Positions 18,985 through 29,436 of a stretch of 64,000 bases of DNA are shown here, in pieces (the stretch's first letter is position 1; each line of letters starts with the position of its first letter). Origin of the DNA: Ruegeria spongiae (GTDB lineage Bacteria > Pseudomonadota > Alphaproteobacteria > Rhodobacterales > Rhodobacteraceae); contig NZ_JAMFMB010000005.1 in NCBI RefSeq assembly GCF_023502395.1, positions 1 to 64,000 on the forward strand. The letters are read 5' to 3'. Position numbers and translations under genes: made by a program. The notes beneath the pieces were generated by a model. That model worked only from the letters and a program-made list of their open reading frames with translations. It was not told the origin of the DNA and did not search any database.

Positions 18985-19437
18985 ATGAGCGCGCAACTCC
19001 GCCTCGCCCAGCCCGAGGATCTGACCCGGCTGATGGGCCTGGTCGCGGCCTTTCACGCCGAAATGGGCATCGAACAGGACGAGGAACTGCGCCAGTCGGC
19101 GCTGCTGCCGCTGCTGGAGGGTATTCCCCATGGCTGCATCTATCTGATCGGCCCGGCGCGCGCGCCGCTGGGCTATATCATCCTGACCTTCGGATGGTCG
19201 GTGGAATTCGGTGGCATGGATGCGTTTGTGGACGAGATTTATGTCCGACCAGCGGTCCGGCGGCGTGGCATCGCCGGTGAAACGCTTCTGGAACTGCCCA
19301 AGGCGCTGGCAACCGGGGGGATCAAGGCGGTCCATCTGGAGGTCGACCGCGAGGACGCCGCCGCGCAGAAACTTTACCTGCGCAGCGGGTTCAAACCGCG
19401 CGAGCGCTACATGCTGATGAGCCGCATGCTCGGCTGA
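18985..19437 (+). CDS. GNAT family N-acetyltransferase
   Basis: This 150-aa acetyl-CoA-dependent acetyltransferase has the GNAT motif A core DEIYVRPAVRRRGIAG (about 81-96), with the R-x-x-G-x-A/G pyrophosphate loop, and the C-terminal LYLRSGFKPRERYM. The substrate is unknown. It stands alone, 109 bases after the nucleoside hydrolase, and may have its own promoter. Confidence 0.85.
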   Translation: MSAQLRLAQPEDLTRLMGLVAAFHAEMGIEQDEELRQSALLPLLEGIPHGCIYLIGPARAPLGYIILTFGWSVEFGGMDAFVDEIYVRPAVRRRGIAGETLLELPKALATGGIKAVHLEVDREDAAAQKLYLRSGFKPRERYMLMSRMLG

Positions 19438-19476
19438 CAGGCGCGACCCGAAGGACCGCGCCCATCATTCATCGGA

Positions 19477-19644
19477 TCAGACTCCGACGGAGGGGACGTA
19501 GCAATCCGCCACGTCGATTTTCTTGACCGGATCGTCGGGACCGCATTGTTCGCCGGTGACCGGATAGGTGTCTTCCTTGGTGCAGGCACCCAAGAGTGCG
19601 AGGGTTGCAACTGCGGCAAGCAGGGTTTTTGCAAAGGGGGTCAT
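19477..19644 (-). CDS. 55-aa lipoprotein
   Basis: This very short protein has a lipoprotein signal peptide and lipobox LGAC, with the lipidated cysteine at residue 21. The mature part is only 35 residues, with Cys34 and Cys48 possibly forming one disulfide. The ATG at 19644 has AAGGAAG before it. I recognise no family. A perfect FNR-type site lies 62 bases upstream, so expression may respond to oxygen or nitric oxide. It converges on the GNAT gene. Confidence 0.7.
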   Translation of the reverse strand: MTPFAKTLLAAVATLALLGACTKEDTYPVTGEQCGPDDPVKKIDVADCYVPSVGV

Positions 19645-19705
19645 TTGCGCTTCCTTTCTTCAAAAGTTATGCGCGATACCTGCCCCTTAAGATCCGTTCC
19701 GGTCC

Positions 19706-19719
19706 TTGATCCTGATCAA
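19706..19719. promoter_or_regulatory. perfect FNR/FnrL-type box
   Basis: TTGATCCTGATCAA fits the FNR-family consensus TTGAT-N4-ATCAA at all ten defined positions, and the flanking C/G extend the dyad. It lies in the 217-base region between the lipoprotein start and the enolase stop, and the lipoprotein gene is the only gene it can face. A minus-strand hexamer TATCGC at 19678-19673 would put the start site about 46 bases from the box centre, near but not exactly the usual -41.5. Confidence 0.65.
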
Positions 19720-19811
19720 GTTTTTCAGTGACGTAACGGCACGCTGAGCGTGCCCCGTGCAACTGGAATTTCACCCACAAAACGCATTGCGCGACAGCAT
19801 CAAGGCAAAAG

Positions 19812-19840
19812 AAAACCCCCGGTTTTTTGCCGGAGGTTTT
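19812..19840 (-). terminator. intrinsic terminator of enolase
   Basis: On the minus strand, AAAACCTCCGG (19840-19830) pairs fully (one G-U) with CCGGGGGTTTT (19822-19812) across a seven-base loop. TTTT followed by CTTTTG provides the U-rich end. It begins 22 bases past the enolase stop. Confidence 0.85.
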
Positions 19841-19861
19841 GGTGTTCTGCCGGTCCGGTTG

Positions 19862-22125
<2,264 letters not shown>

Positions 22126-22208
22126 ACCGGATCTCCTGCGGGTGTGTTCTGACCCCCAGTGCAGCCTTTGGCCGGAATGTGCAAGGCTGTGATGTGTGAG
22201 TCCGGGCG

Positions 22209-22622
22209 TCAGCGTTTGCGCAGCGGGACGCCATAAAGTTCCAGCTTGTGACCGCGCAGTTCATAGCCCAGCTTGGCGGCGATCTTTTCCTGCAGTGCCT
22301 CGATCTCGGGGTCGACAAATTCGATCACCTCGCCCGAATTCATGTCGATCAGGTGGTCGTGATGGTCGCGCTCGGCATCCTCGTAGCGGGCGCGCCCGTC
22401 GCCGAATTCCAAACGGTCCAATATGCCCGCCTCGTCAAACAGTTTGACGGTGCGGTAGACGGTGGCGATGGAGATGCCCGGATCAATGGCGATGGCGCGG
22501 GAATAAAGCTCTTCGACATCGGGGTGATCGGCGCTTTCCTCCAGCACCTTCGCGATGACGCGGCGCTGTCCGGTCAGCCGCAGCCCCTTGGCCTCGCATC
22601 TGGTTATGATCGTACTGGACAT
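22209..22622 (-). CDS. Fur-family metal-responsive repressor (Fur/Mur type)
   Basis: This 137-aa protein has the Fur winged helix (about 1-80, with GLRLTGQRRVI and DPGISIATVYRTVKLF) and a dimerisation domain with metal ligands DHHDH (86-90), the E-rich segment 103-112 and GHKLELYG (124-131). It has no CxxC pairs, so the structural zinc site of classical Fur is missing. The sequence looks like the alphaproteobacterial Fur/Mur group, where the member often responds to manganese. Irr is less likely because its haem motif is absent. Confidence 0.85.
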   Translation of the reverse strand: MSSTIITRCEAKGLRLTGQRRVIAKVLEESADHPDVEELYSRAIAIDPGISIATVYRTVKLFDEAGILDRLEFGDGRARYEDAERDHHDHLIDMNSGEVIEFVDPEIEALQEKIAAKLGYELRGHKLELYGVPLRKR

Positions 22623-22704
22623 GACGTGCCCCCTGCTTCGTCTGGGTGCTTGGTTTAATGCCTTGCGCGCGCCAGCGCCACCGGGTTTCGCGGTGAACCC
22701 TCGT

Positions 22705-23409
22705 TCAATCGCGACGCCGCAGATCGGCCCAGACTGGCAGATGGTCCGAGGCGATATGGGCGGGCTGGTCGGAATGTACCTCATGGCGCACCGCCTCTAG
22801 CTCGGGCCCCAGCGCGATCCGGTCCAGCGGGCCGAGAGGGCGCAGGGCGGGAAAGCTGGGCAACGGCCGCAAGAAGCGCATCCTGGGTGCCAGACGGTCA
22901 AGGATGGGCTGTCGCGACCAGTCGTTGAAATCCCCGGCCCAGACCGTCGGCATTGACGGCAACGCGGCGATGTCCTGCGCCAGATGGGTGATCTGGCGTC
23001 GCCGTGACTGCGCCAGCAGACCCAGATGCAGCCCGACCACCCTGAGCGGTCCTATGGGCGTCGTCAGTTCCACCCGCACCGCGCCGCGCGGCTCAAATCC
23101 CGGCAGATCGTGATGGGCCAGGGTATCGACGGTGATGTCCGCGCCCTTCCAGATCACCGCATTGCCGTGCCAGCCCAGAGACCCCGCGCCGCCCAGATCA
23201 GCGATCTGCCAGCCCGCCTCGTTCAACACAAAATGCGGCAAGGCTGCCGGGCGCGGCGGCAGGCGCTTGTCCGCCTCCTGCAGCACCACGATCTGCGCGC
23301 CCAGACGATCCAGCACTTGCAGGATTCTGCGCGGCTGTCGTCGCAGGTCGAGCCCGACGCATTTCTGGATGTTGTAGCTGGCAAGGCGCAGCGTCGGGGT
23401 CAGGCTCAT
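22705..23409 (-). CDS. endonuclease/exonuclease/phosphatase family protein
   Basis: This 234-aa metal-dependent phosphohydrolase has the EEP fold. ASYNIQK (about 10-16), LQEAD (about 43-47), the H in GLHLGLLAQSRR, GDFNDW (about 159-164) and the terminal SDHLPVWADL (about 219-228) supply the catalytic Asn, Glu, His and Asp residues. DNA, phospholipid or phosphoester substrates are all possible. It has no signal peptide. It lies upstream of the Fur-family gene on the same strand, 82 bases away. Confidence 0.85.
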   Translation of the reverse strand: MSLTPTLRLASYNIQKCVGLDLRRQPRRILQVLDRLGAQIVVLQEADKRLPPRPAALPHFVLNEAGWQIADLGGAGSLGWHGNAVIWKGADITVDTLAHHDLPGFEPRGAVRVELTTPIGPLRVVGLHLGLLAQSRRRQITHLAQDIAALPSMPTVWAGDFNDWSRQPILDRLAPRMRFLRPLPSFPALRPLGPLDRIALGPELEAVRHEVHSDQPAHIASDHLPVWADLRRRD

Positions 23410-23472
23410 GAGGGGTCCGGTTCAGCGGGGCGTGTTCTATTTGCGATGGCGTCGCTGCGGATGCAAGGTGGC

Positions 23473-24891
23473 TCAGGTACCGCAGAAGGTGGCCTGAACC
23501 ACTTCGCTCTCTGTCGGAGGGCGGGTCAGGTCGGTGGCGTCAGGGTGATCGGCATACGGCGTCGACAGGACCGCATTGAGGCGATGGAACGGCGCATAAT
23601 CACCTGTCACGGCAGCCTCGATCAACTGTTCGATGCGATGGTTTCGGGGAATGACGGAGGGGTTGGCGGCGTGCAGCGTTGCCAAGGCATCCTCCTCCCG
23701 CGCGGCGCGGTCCTTCCAGCCAGCCTCCCACGCATCGAAGGCCTGCGGGTCTAGAAACTGGTCGCGCGCGGCAACGGTTCCAAGCGCCCGGAATGTGTTG
23801 GTGAAATCGGCCTGCCCCTCGACCATGCAGGTCAGCAGATCGCCGATCAGGGCCTGATCGCCCTCTTCGGCCTGCGCCAGCCCCAGCTTGGCGCCGAACC
23901 GGGTCAGCCACGCGGTCTGGATCAGGCCGGGCATGGCATGCACGATCTCGGTCGCCTCTTCGACGCCTGCGTCGCGGCTGGTCATCTGCTGGATCAGCGC
24001 GGTGGCGAATTGCGCCATGTTCCAGACCGCGATGTCGGCCTGATTCGCATAGGCATAGCGCCCCATCCGGTCAATCGAGCTGTAGACCGTGTTGGGATGG
24101 TAGCTGTCCATGAAGGCGCAAGGTCCATAGTCGATGGTCTCTCCGGCGATCGAGCAATTGTCGGTGTTCATCACCCCATGGATGAAACCCACCGACATCC
24201 ACTGCGCGATCAGCCGCGCCTGAGCCTCGCTGACGGCCCGCAACAGGCCCATCGGCCCGTCGGCCTGCGGGTAGTGGCGCTCGATTGCATACCGGGTCAG
24301 CTGCCTGAGGTTTTCGGTCTGGCCGCGCGCGGCAAAGACCTGAAACGTGCCCACCCGCAGATGGCTTGACGCCACGCGCGTCAGAACCGCGCCGGGCAAG
24401 GGGCTTTCACGAAACACCTGCTCGCCGGTCTCGACCGCAGCCAGTGCCCGTGTGGTGGGGATGCCAAGCGCATGCATCGCCTCCGAGACCACATATTCCC
24501 GCAACACCGGGCCCAGCCACGCGCGCCCGTCACCGCCCCGCGAATAAGGCGTGCGCCCCGATCCCTTGAGCTGGATGTCCCGCCGCACCCCGTCCGTGCC
24601 CACCGTCTCGCCCAGCAATACGGCGCGCCCGTCGCCCAGCTGCGGGTTGTAAGTGCCGAACTGGTGGCCGGAATAGAGCTGCGACAGCGGTGTGGCCCCG
24701 TCGGGGATGTCGTTGCCGGCAAAAACCTGCGCCATCTCGTCCACTTCGCCCGGGGTGATCGCCATCAGCCGGGCCAGATCCTCGTTGAACGCCAACAGAT
24801 GCGGCGCCGCCACCGGTTGCGGGTCCTGCCGTGTAAAAAACGCCTCTGGCAGGCGGGCATAGCTGTTGTCGAACGGGATTGTGAATGTCAT
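23473..24891 (-). CDS. selO: protein adenylyltransferase SelO
   Basis: This 472-aa pseudokinase-fold enzyme transfers AMP to Ser, Thr or Tyr of target proteins, with a role in redox stress in characterised members. Motifs include LYSGHQFGTYNPQLGDGRA (about 69-87), KGSGRTPYSRGGDGRAWLGP (about 108-127), and the inverted active-site segment MNTDNCSIAGETIDYGPCA (about 243-261). It ends in FCGT, so a C-terminal cysteine (Cys-x-x at the end in E. coli and other species) is retained. The length matches E. coli YdiU. Confidence 0.93.
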   Translation of the reverse strand: MTFTIPFDNSYARLPEAFFTRQDPQPVAAPHLLAFNEDLARLMAITPGEVDEMAQVFAGNDIPDGATPLSQLYSGHQFGTYNPQLGDGRAVLLGETVGTDGVRRDIQLKGSGRTPYSRGGDGRAWLGPVLREYVVSEAMHALGIPTTRALAAVETGEQVFRESPLPGAVLTRVASSHLRVGTFQVFAARGQTENLRQLTRYAIERHYPQADGPMGLLRAVSEAQARLIAQWMSVGFIHGVMNTDNCSIAGETIDYGPCAFMDSYHPNTVYSSIDRMGRYAYANQADIAVWNMAQFATALIQQMTSRDAGVEEATEIVHAMPGLIQTAWLTRFGAKLGLAQAEEGDQALIGDLLTCMVEGQADFTNTFRALGTVAARDQFLDPQAFDAWEAGWKDRAAREEDALATLHAANPSVIPRNHRIEQLIEAAVTGDYAPFHRLNAVLSTPYADHPDATDLTRPPTESEVVQATFCGT

Positions 24892-24977
24892 GGGCTGAAC
24901 ATATGCGCGCGCCCGGGGATTGCCAGAGGCTTCTGCCCTGCCCCATACGCAGGGCAGCGCAAATCGGAGGACCCATC

Positions 24978-25397
24978 ATGACCGCAGACGAGATCATCGC
25001 CCATCTGGGGTTGCAGCACCATCCCGAGGGCGGCTGGTTCCGCGAGACCTGGCGCGCAGCCAACCCCGGACGCGCCACCGGCACCTGCATCTATTTCCTG
25101 CTCAAGGCAGATGAGCGCAGCCACTGGCACCGGGTCGATGCCACCGAGATCTGGCTCTACCACGGCGGAGCGCCGCTGATCCTGTCGCTCAGCCCGGATG
25201 AGACGGGCCCGGCCACCGAGCACCTGCTCTCGCCCGATCTGAGCACAGGCCAGCCACAGCTGATCGTGCCCAAGGGCCATTGGCAGGCAGCGCGCTCGAC
25301 CGGTGATTACACTTTGGTCAGTTGCACCGTCTCGCCCGGATTCCAGTTCGAAGGATTCGAACTGGCCGCGCCCGGTTTCGATATCCCGCGCGCTTGA
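24978..25397 (+). CDS. DUF985 cupin-like protein
   Basis: This 139-aa single-domain cupin begins with the family hallmark LGLQHHPEGGWFRETWR (about 10-26) and continues with IYFLLKADERSHWHRVDATEIWLYH, whose histidines could bind metal. Function is unknown. CGGAGG just upstream supports the ATG at 24978. It diverges from selO. Its stop overlaps the predicted promoter of the desaturase gene. Confidence 0.85.
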   Translation: MTADEIIAHLGLQHHPEGGWFRETWRAANPGRATGTCIYFLLKADERSHWHRVDATEIWLYHGGAPLILSLSPDETGPATEHLLSPDLSTGQPQLIVPKGHWQAARSTGDYTLVSCTVSPGFQFEGFELAAPGFDIPRA

Positions 25398-25421
25398 CGC
25401 AGGTGACGCCTCGGATAGGCT
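25394..25421 (+). promoter_or_regulatory. predicted promoter of the desaturase gene, leaderless
   Basis: TTGACG (25394-25399) and TAGGCT (25416-25421) are separated by 16 bases. The start site would fall on the ATG at 25428, since only six bases (GATCAC) intervene. There is no ribosome site before that ATG. The -10 box is identical to that at 12742. Confidence 0.55.
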
Positions 25422-25427
25422 GATCAC

Positions 25428-26342
25428 ATGGATCACCGCACCCTGATCGCCGCCCTCCCGGCCGAGACAAAATTCGCCCTAATGGCGCGATCCGACAGTG
25501 CCGGGCTGCGGCATCTGGGGGTCTACGGGTTGGCGCTTGCCGTCGGCACCATCGGCATCCTTCTGCTGGTACCGCTCTGGCCGCTGCTGATCCTGCCGCA
25601 GGGGCTGTTTTTGGTGTTCCTGTTCACGCTCAGCCATGAATGCACCCACCAGACTCCGTTCAAAACCCGCTGGCTCAACGAGGTCGTGGGCCATGCCTGC
25701 GCGCTGCCGATCGCCCTGCCCTTCATCTGGTTCCGCTATTTTCACCTCGCCCATCACAAATGGACCAATGACCCCAAACGCGACCCCGAGCTTGCAGGCA
25801 AACCGCGCCCCGATAGCTGGCCAAGCCTGCTGGCCTATCTGAGCGGCTGGTTCTACTGGCGCGCGATGGCGCAGGTGCTGGTCCGGAACGCCTTTGGTCG
25901 CTTCGACGCGCCTTACCTGCCGCAACGCCAATACGCCGTGATGCAGCGCGAGGCGCGCTTTCTGCTGGGGATTTACGCACTGGCCGCGCTCAGCCTGCTG
26001 GTCACGCCTGCCCTGTTCTGGGTCTGGATCCTTCCTGTGCTGATCGGCCAGCCTTTCCTGCGGCTCTATCTTTTGGCCGAACACGGGCTGTGCCCGCCGG
26101 TTGCCGATATGCTGGAAAACTCGCGCACAACTTTCACCACCCGCGCCGTGCGATTCCTGGCCTGGAACATGCCCTACCACGCCGAACATCACGCCTTTCC
26201 CAACGTGCCCTTCCACAAACTGCCGGAATTCCACACCCTGACACGGGCATATCTGAAATCGACCTCTGAGGGCTACTCCGGGTTCGCCACCACCTATGCG
26301 CGCGCGATGAACCACGACCCGATCCATCCTTCATCAGGCTGA
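25428..26342 (+). CDS. membrane fatty acid desaturase
   Basis: This 304-aa di-iron desaturase/hydroxylase of the membrane has the three histidine boxes HECTH (about 69-73), HLAHH (about 107-111) and HAEHH (about 249-253), with hydrophobic segments between them. It could introduce a double bond or hydroxyl group into lipid acyl chains or a related substrate. The regiochemistry is not evident. It appears to have its own leaderless promoter and converges on anmK. Confidence 0.85.
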   Translation: MDHRTLIAALPAETKFALMARSDSAGLRHLGVYGLALAVGTIGILLLVPLWPLLILPQGLFLVFLFTLSHECTHQTPFKTRWLNEVVGHACALPIALPFIWFRYFHLAHHKWTNDPKRDPELAGKPRPDSWPSLLAYLSGWFYWRAMAQVLVRNAFGRFDAPYLPQRQYAVMQREARFLLGIYALAALSLLVTPALFWVWILPVLIGQPFLRLYLLAEHGLCPPVADMLENSRTTFTTRAVRFLAWNMPYHAEHHAFPNVPFHKLPEFHTLTRAYLKSTSEGYSGFATTYARAMNHDPIHPSSG

Positions 26343-26385
26343 ACATACCCCAAAGGCGATGGAGGCAGCGCTCCCCCGGCCCCAA

Positions 26386-27498
26386 TCATGCGGGCACGGG
26401 AATGCTCACAACCCCGCCGCCCACAAGCGCGCTGACGCCGGTGGTGCCCGGACAACTGGTCGGCAGGCCGCGCGCGACGCGAACGGCGAGATAACCAAAG
26501 GCCTGCGCCTCGAGCATGTCACCGTTCAGACCGATGGTTTCAACCGGCTCCACCGGACAATCGAGCGAGACCTGCAGCATCTGCATCAGCACCGGATTGT
26601 TCCGCCCACCGCCAGTGACCAGAAGCCGCGACGGAGGCACCGGGCAATGCTCGACCCCTTGCGCAACACCGGCGGCGCACATGCCGGTCAGCGTGGCCAC
26701 CGCATCGGCATCGCTCAACTCGCGCACCAGTTCGATCATCTCGGAAAAATCATTCCGGTCCAGAGATTTGGGTGGCATCTTTGCAAAATACGGCTCGGCC
26801 AGGAACAGCTCCAGCGCGCCGGTTTCCACACTGCCCTTGCGCGCAAGGGCACCATCGCGATCCATCGACAGTCCCAGCCGCGCCTGTACCAGATCATCAA
26901 TCGGCGCGTTGGCCGGACCTGTATCAAAGGCCAGCAATGCGCCGGGGGCCTCGGGGCGGTCGAAACCGGGATCGATATAGGTCAGGTTGCCCACCCCGCC
27001 CAGATTGAGAAAACACAGCGGCTCGCTCAGACCGGCCCATTTGGCGCAGGCGAAATGGAAAAACGGCGCCAGCGGTGCGCCCTCGCCACCAAGGCGGATG
27101 TCGTCCGAGCGGAAATCCCAGACCACGGGCGTTCCCAGCGCCTGCGCCAGCACCGCGCCATCGCCCACCTGCAAGGTGCCGCGACCATGCGGCTCGTGGC
27201 TGAGCGTCTGGCCATGAAAGCCGATCAGATCGATCCCCTCATGCCCCGACAGGGCCGCACGATGCGCTTCGGTCACCAGATCGCCAGCCGCCTCGACCTC
27301 TGCGCCGTGCCACTGGCCCAGCCCGGCGCGCAACACCGCGCGGTCGGCATCACAATAGGCCCGATACCCGGTCTCACCAAAGCCCGAGATCGTCAGCCCG
27401 TCGGTTTCGATCACGGCGGTATCCACCCCGTCCAGCGAGGTTCCCGACATCGCCCCCAGCGCCTTTACCGTGCCTGCCTGCGCAATGGCCCTATTCAT
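26386..27498 (-). CDS. anmK: anhydro-N-acetylmuramic acid kinase AnmK
   Basis: This 370-aa enzyme phosphorylates and opens 1,6-anhydro-MurNAc released during peptidoglycan recycling, giving MurNAc-6-phosphate. [12 protein letters not shown] (about 17-28) is the family's ATP-binding signature, and GFHGQTLSH (about 99-107), [12 protein letters not shown] and VTGGGRNNP follow. The length matches E. coli AnmK. NagZ, the enzyme acting just before it, is also in this window at 41172. It diverges from tyrS with a 63-base gap. Confidence 0.95.
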   Translation of the reverse strand: MNRAIAQAGTVKALGAMSGTSLDGVDTAVIETDGLTISGFGETGYRAYCDADRAVLRAGLGQWHGAEVEAAGDLVTEAHRAALSGHEGIDLIGFHGQTLSHEPHGRGTLQVGDGAVLAQALGTPVVWDFRSDDIRLGGEGAPLAPFFHFACAKWAGLSEPLCFLNLGGVGNLTYIDPGFDRPEAPGALLAFDTGPANAPIDDLVQARLGLSMDRDGALARKGSVETGALELFLAEPYFAKMPPKSLDRNDFSEMIELVRELSDADAVATLTGMCAAGVAQGVEHCPVPPSRLLVTGGGRNNPVLMQMLQVSLDCPVEPVETIGLNGDMLEAQAFGYLAVRVARGLPTSCPGTTGVSALVGGGVVSIPVPA

Positions 27499-27561
27499 GG
27501 CCTTTTCCTTCTCATTCCTGCCGCCTATAACCTGCCTCGCAATTCAACCCCGAGGCAAGCC

Positions 27562-28818
27562 ATGACCTATCACCCCAAATCGGATTTCATCGCCACGATG
27601 ATGGAGCGCGGCTTTCTCGCCGACTGCACCGATTATCAGGGCCTTGATGAGGCACTGAGCAAAGGGTGCCAGCCCGGGTATATCGGCTTTGACGCCACCG
27701 CCAAGTCCCTGCATGTGGGCTCGCTGATCCAGATCATGATGCTGCGCTGGCTGCAAAAGACCGGGCACAAGCCGATCACGCTGATGGGCGGCGGTACCAC
27801 CAAGGTGGGCGATCCGTCTTTCCGCTCCGATGAACGCCCGCTGCTGGGCCCCGAACAGATCGACGCCAATATCGCCGGGATCAAAAAAGTATTCTCGGCC
27901 TATATCGACTATGACAGCGGCGCCGAAAACGCGGCGTTGATGCTGAACAACGAGGAATGGCTGGACGATCTGAACTATCTCGATTTCCTGCGCGATATCG
28001 GGCGGCATTTCTCGGTCAACCGGATGCTCAGCTTCGAATCGGTGAAATCGCGGCTCGATCGCGAGCAGTCGCTCTCTTTCCTCGAATTCAACTACATGAT
28101 CCTGCAGGCCTATGACTTTCTGGAACTGAACCGGCGCTATGGCTGCGTGTTGCAGATGGGCGGCAGCGATCAGTGGGGCAATATTGTCAACGGCATCGAC
28201 CTGACCCGCCGGGTGATCGAGGGCGAGGTGTTCGGCCTGACCTCACCGCTGCTGACCACCAGCGACGGCAAGAAGATGGGCAAATCGCAATCGGGCGCGA
28301 TCTGGCTGAATGGCGACATGCTGTCGTCTTACGAGTTCTGGCAGTTCTGGCGCAACACCACCGACGCCGATGTGGGCCGGTTCCTGAAGCTTTATACCGA
28401 GTTGCCCGTTGACGAGTGCAACCGGCTGGGCGCGCTGGCAGGGTCCGAGATCAATGAGGCCAAGATCCGTCTGGCCAATGAAATCACCACGCTGCTGCAC
28501 GGTTCCGAGGCCGCAACCAAGGCCGAAGCCACCGCCCGCGAGGTGTTCGAAAAGGGCGGCGTCGGCGGCGACCTGCCCACACTGACGCTGAGCGCGGCTG
28601 ATCTGGGCGACGGCATGTCGATCGTGCAGTTGATCGTGAAATCCGGTCTGGCCAAATCCGGCAAAGAGGCCAAGCGCCTGATTGCCGAAAACGGCGCCAA
28701 GCTGGACGATGCGCCGCTGACCGATGCCGGGCTGATGATCGACGCGGGCGCTCTGGCCGCGCCGATCAAACTGAGCGCGGGCAAGAAACGCCACGCATTG
28801 GTGCAATTGGACGGCTGA
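27562..28818 (+). CDS. tyrS: tyrosyl-tRNA synthetase
   Basis: This 418-aa class I synthetase charges tRNA-Tyr. The HIGH signature appears as HVGS (51-54) and the KMSKS loop as KKMGKS (about 237-242). A C-terminal S4 RNA-binding domain (about 350-418) is present. The long in-frame extension upstream is the antisense of anmK, and the real ATG at 27562 starts the conserved MTYHPKSDF. Confidence 0.97.
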   Translation: MTYHPKSDFIATMMERGFLADCTDYQGLDEALSKGCQPGYIGFDATAKSLHVGSLIQIMMLRWLQKTGHKPITLMGGGTTKVGDPSFRSDERPLLGPEQIDANIAGIKKVFSAYIDYDSGAENAALMLNNEEWLDDLNYLDFLRDIGRHFSVNRMLSFESVKSRLDREQSLSFLEFNYMILQAYDFLELNRRYGCVLQMGGSDQWGNIVNGIDLTRRVIEGEVFGLTSPLLTTSDGKKMGKSQSGAIWLNGDMLSSYEFWQFWRNTTDADVGRFLKLYTELPVDECNRLGALAGSEINEAKIRLANEITTLLHGSEAATKAEATAREVFEKGGVGGDLPTLTLSAADLGDGMSIVQLIVKSGLAKSGKEAKRLIAENGAKLDDAPLTDAGLMIDAGALAAPIKLSAGKKRHALVQLDG

Positions 28819-28852
28819 CGCGGCGCAGCGCCCCTTTCTGTTGATCCATGTC

Positions 28853-28879
28853 ATGGGGCGGGCGACGCGCCTGCCCCAT
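28853..28879. other. strong hairpin between tyrS and the stress-protein gene
   Basis: A 12-base stem (28853-28864 with 28868-28879, one G-U pair) closes a three-base ACG loop and is very G+C rich. No T-run follows on either strand. It could be a Rho-independent-like stop for tyrS, an mRNA 3' stabiliser, or a leader structure of the stress-protein gene 32 bases on. Confidence 0.55.
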
Positions 28880-28911
28880 CATCGTGACACGGATACAATC
28901 GGAGGGAGCCC

Positions 28912-29358
28912 ATGTTTGAGAAAATCGTTGTCGGCCTCGACGGATCGGACCCATCGGAGCGCGCCATGCGCGTGGCCTGCGAGCTTGCCGAAAAATTCAG
29001 TGCCCGGATCATTCTGGTCCACACCCCGCAGCCACAGACAGTCGCCTTCGCCCTTGGGGCGACGATGGGCTATCACGCGGTGACAACCATGCCGACCGAG
29101 GGTGAGGTCAAACAAGCCGCAGACAAGATCATGAATGCGGGCAAGGCGATCGCCGCAGAAAATGGCATCGAGATCGTCGAGACCCATGCCAATCGCGGTG
29201 ATCCGGCCGAGCAGATCGTGAAATGTGCCGAACGCGCGGGGGCGGACCTGATCATCACCGGTCGGCGCGGGCTGGGCAACTTGCAGGCGCTGGTTCAGGG
29301 CAGCACCACGCAGCGGATCGGGAAGCTGTCCAAATGTTCCTGCCTGTCGGTCGTCTGA
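28912..29358 (+). CDS. universal stress protein UspA family
   Basis: This 148-aa single-domain Usp protein starts with the strand-loop IVVGLDGSDPSERAMR and has the ATP-binding motif G-x2-G-x9-G-S in GRRGLGNLQALVQGST (about 119-134), so it is probably of the nucleotide-binding type. Members form dimers and help survival in stress. CGGAGGGAG supports the start. It is followed after 78 bases by the SDR gene, with the palindromic sites between. Confidence 0.92.
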   Translation: MFEKIVVGLDGSDPSERAMRVACELAEKFSARIILVHTPQPQTVAFALGATMGYHAVTTMPTEGEVKQAADKIMNAGKAIAAENGIEIVETHANRGDPAEQIVKCAERAGADLIITGRRGLGNLQALVQGSTTQRIGKLSKCSCLSVV

Positions 29359-29385
29359 AACAGGCACGATCCAACACTGGACAGA

Positions 29386-29423
29386 ACACCGGTGTCCCGG
29401 CTATTTGAACACGTGTTCAAATA
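29386..29423. promoter_or_regulatory. tandem palindromic operator in front of the SDR gene
   Basis: A perfect 22-base palindrome (29402-29423, core TTTGAACACGTGTTCAAA) ends 13 bases before the SDR start codon and touches its ribosome site. A second dyad, ACACCGGTGT (29386-29395), is centred exactly 22 bases upstream, and both contain GAACAC. The form is typical of TetR-family operators. No such regulator is encoded in the window. Confidence 0.7.
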
Positions 29424-29436
29424 ATGGAGCGTTGCC

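Noticed and set aside
22162-22189. A seven-pair dyad CAGCCTT/AAGGCTG between the Fur-family gene and the transporter gene
   Set aside because: It has a 14-base loop and no T-run. It is too weak to call a terminator or operator with confidence.
26359-27561. A 400-codon N-terminal extension of tyrS
   Set aside because: The extension is the antisense of anmK. TyrS homologues start at the ATG at 27562.
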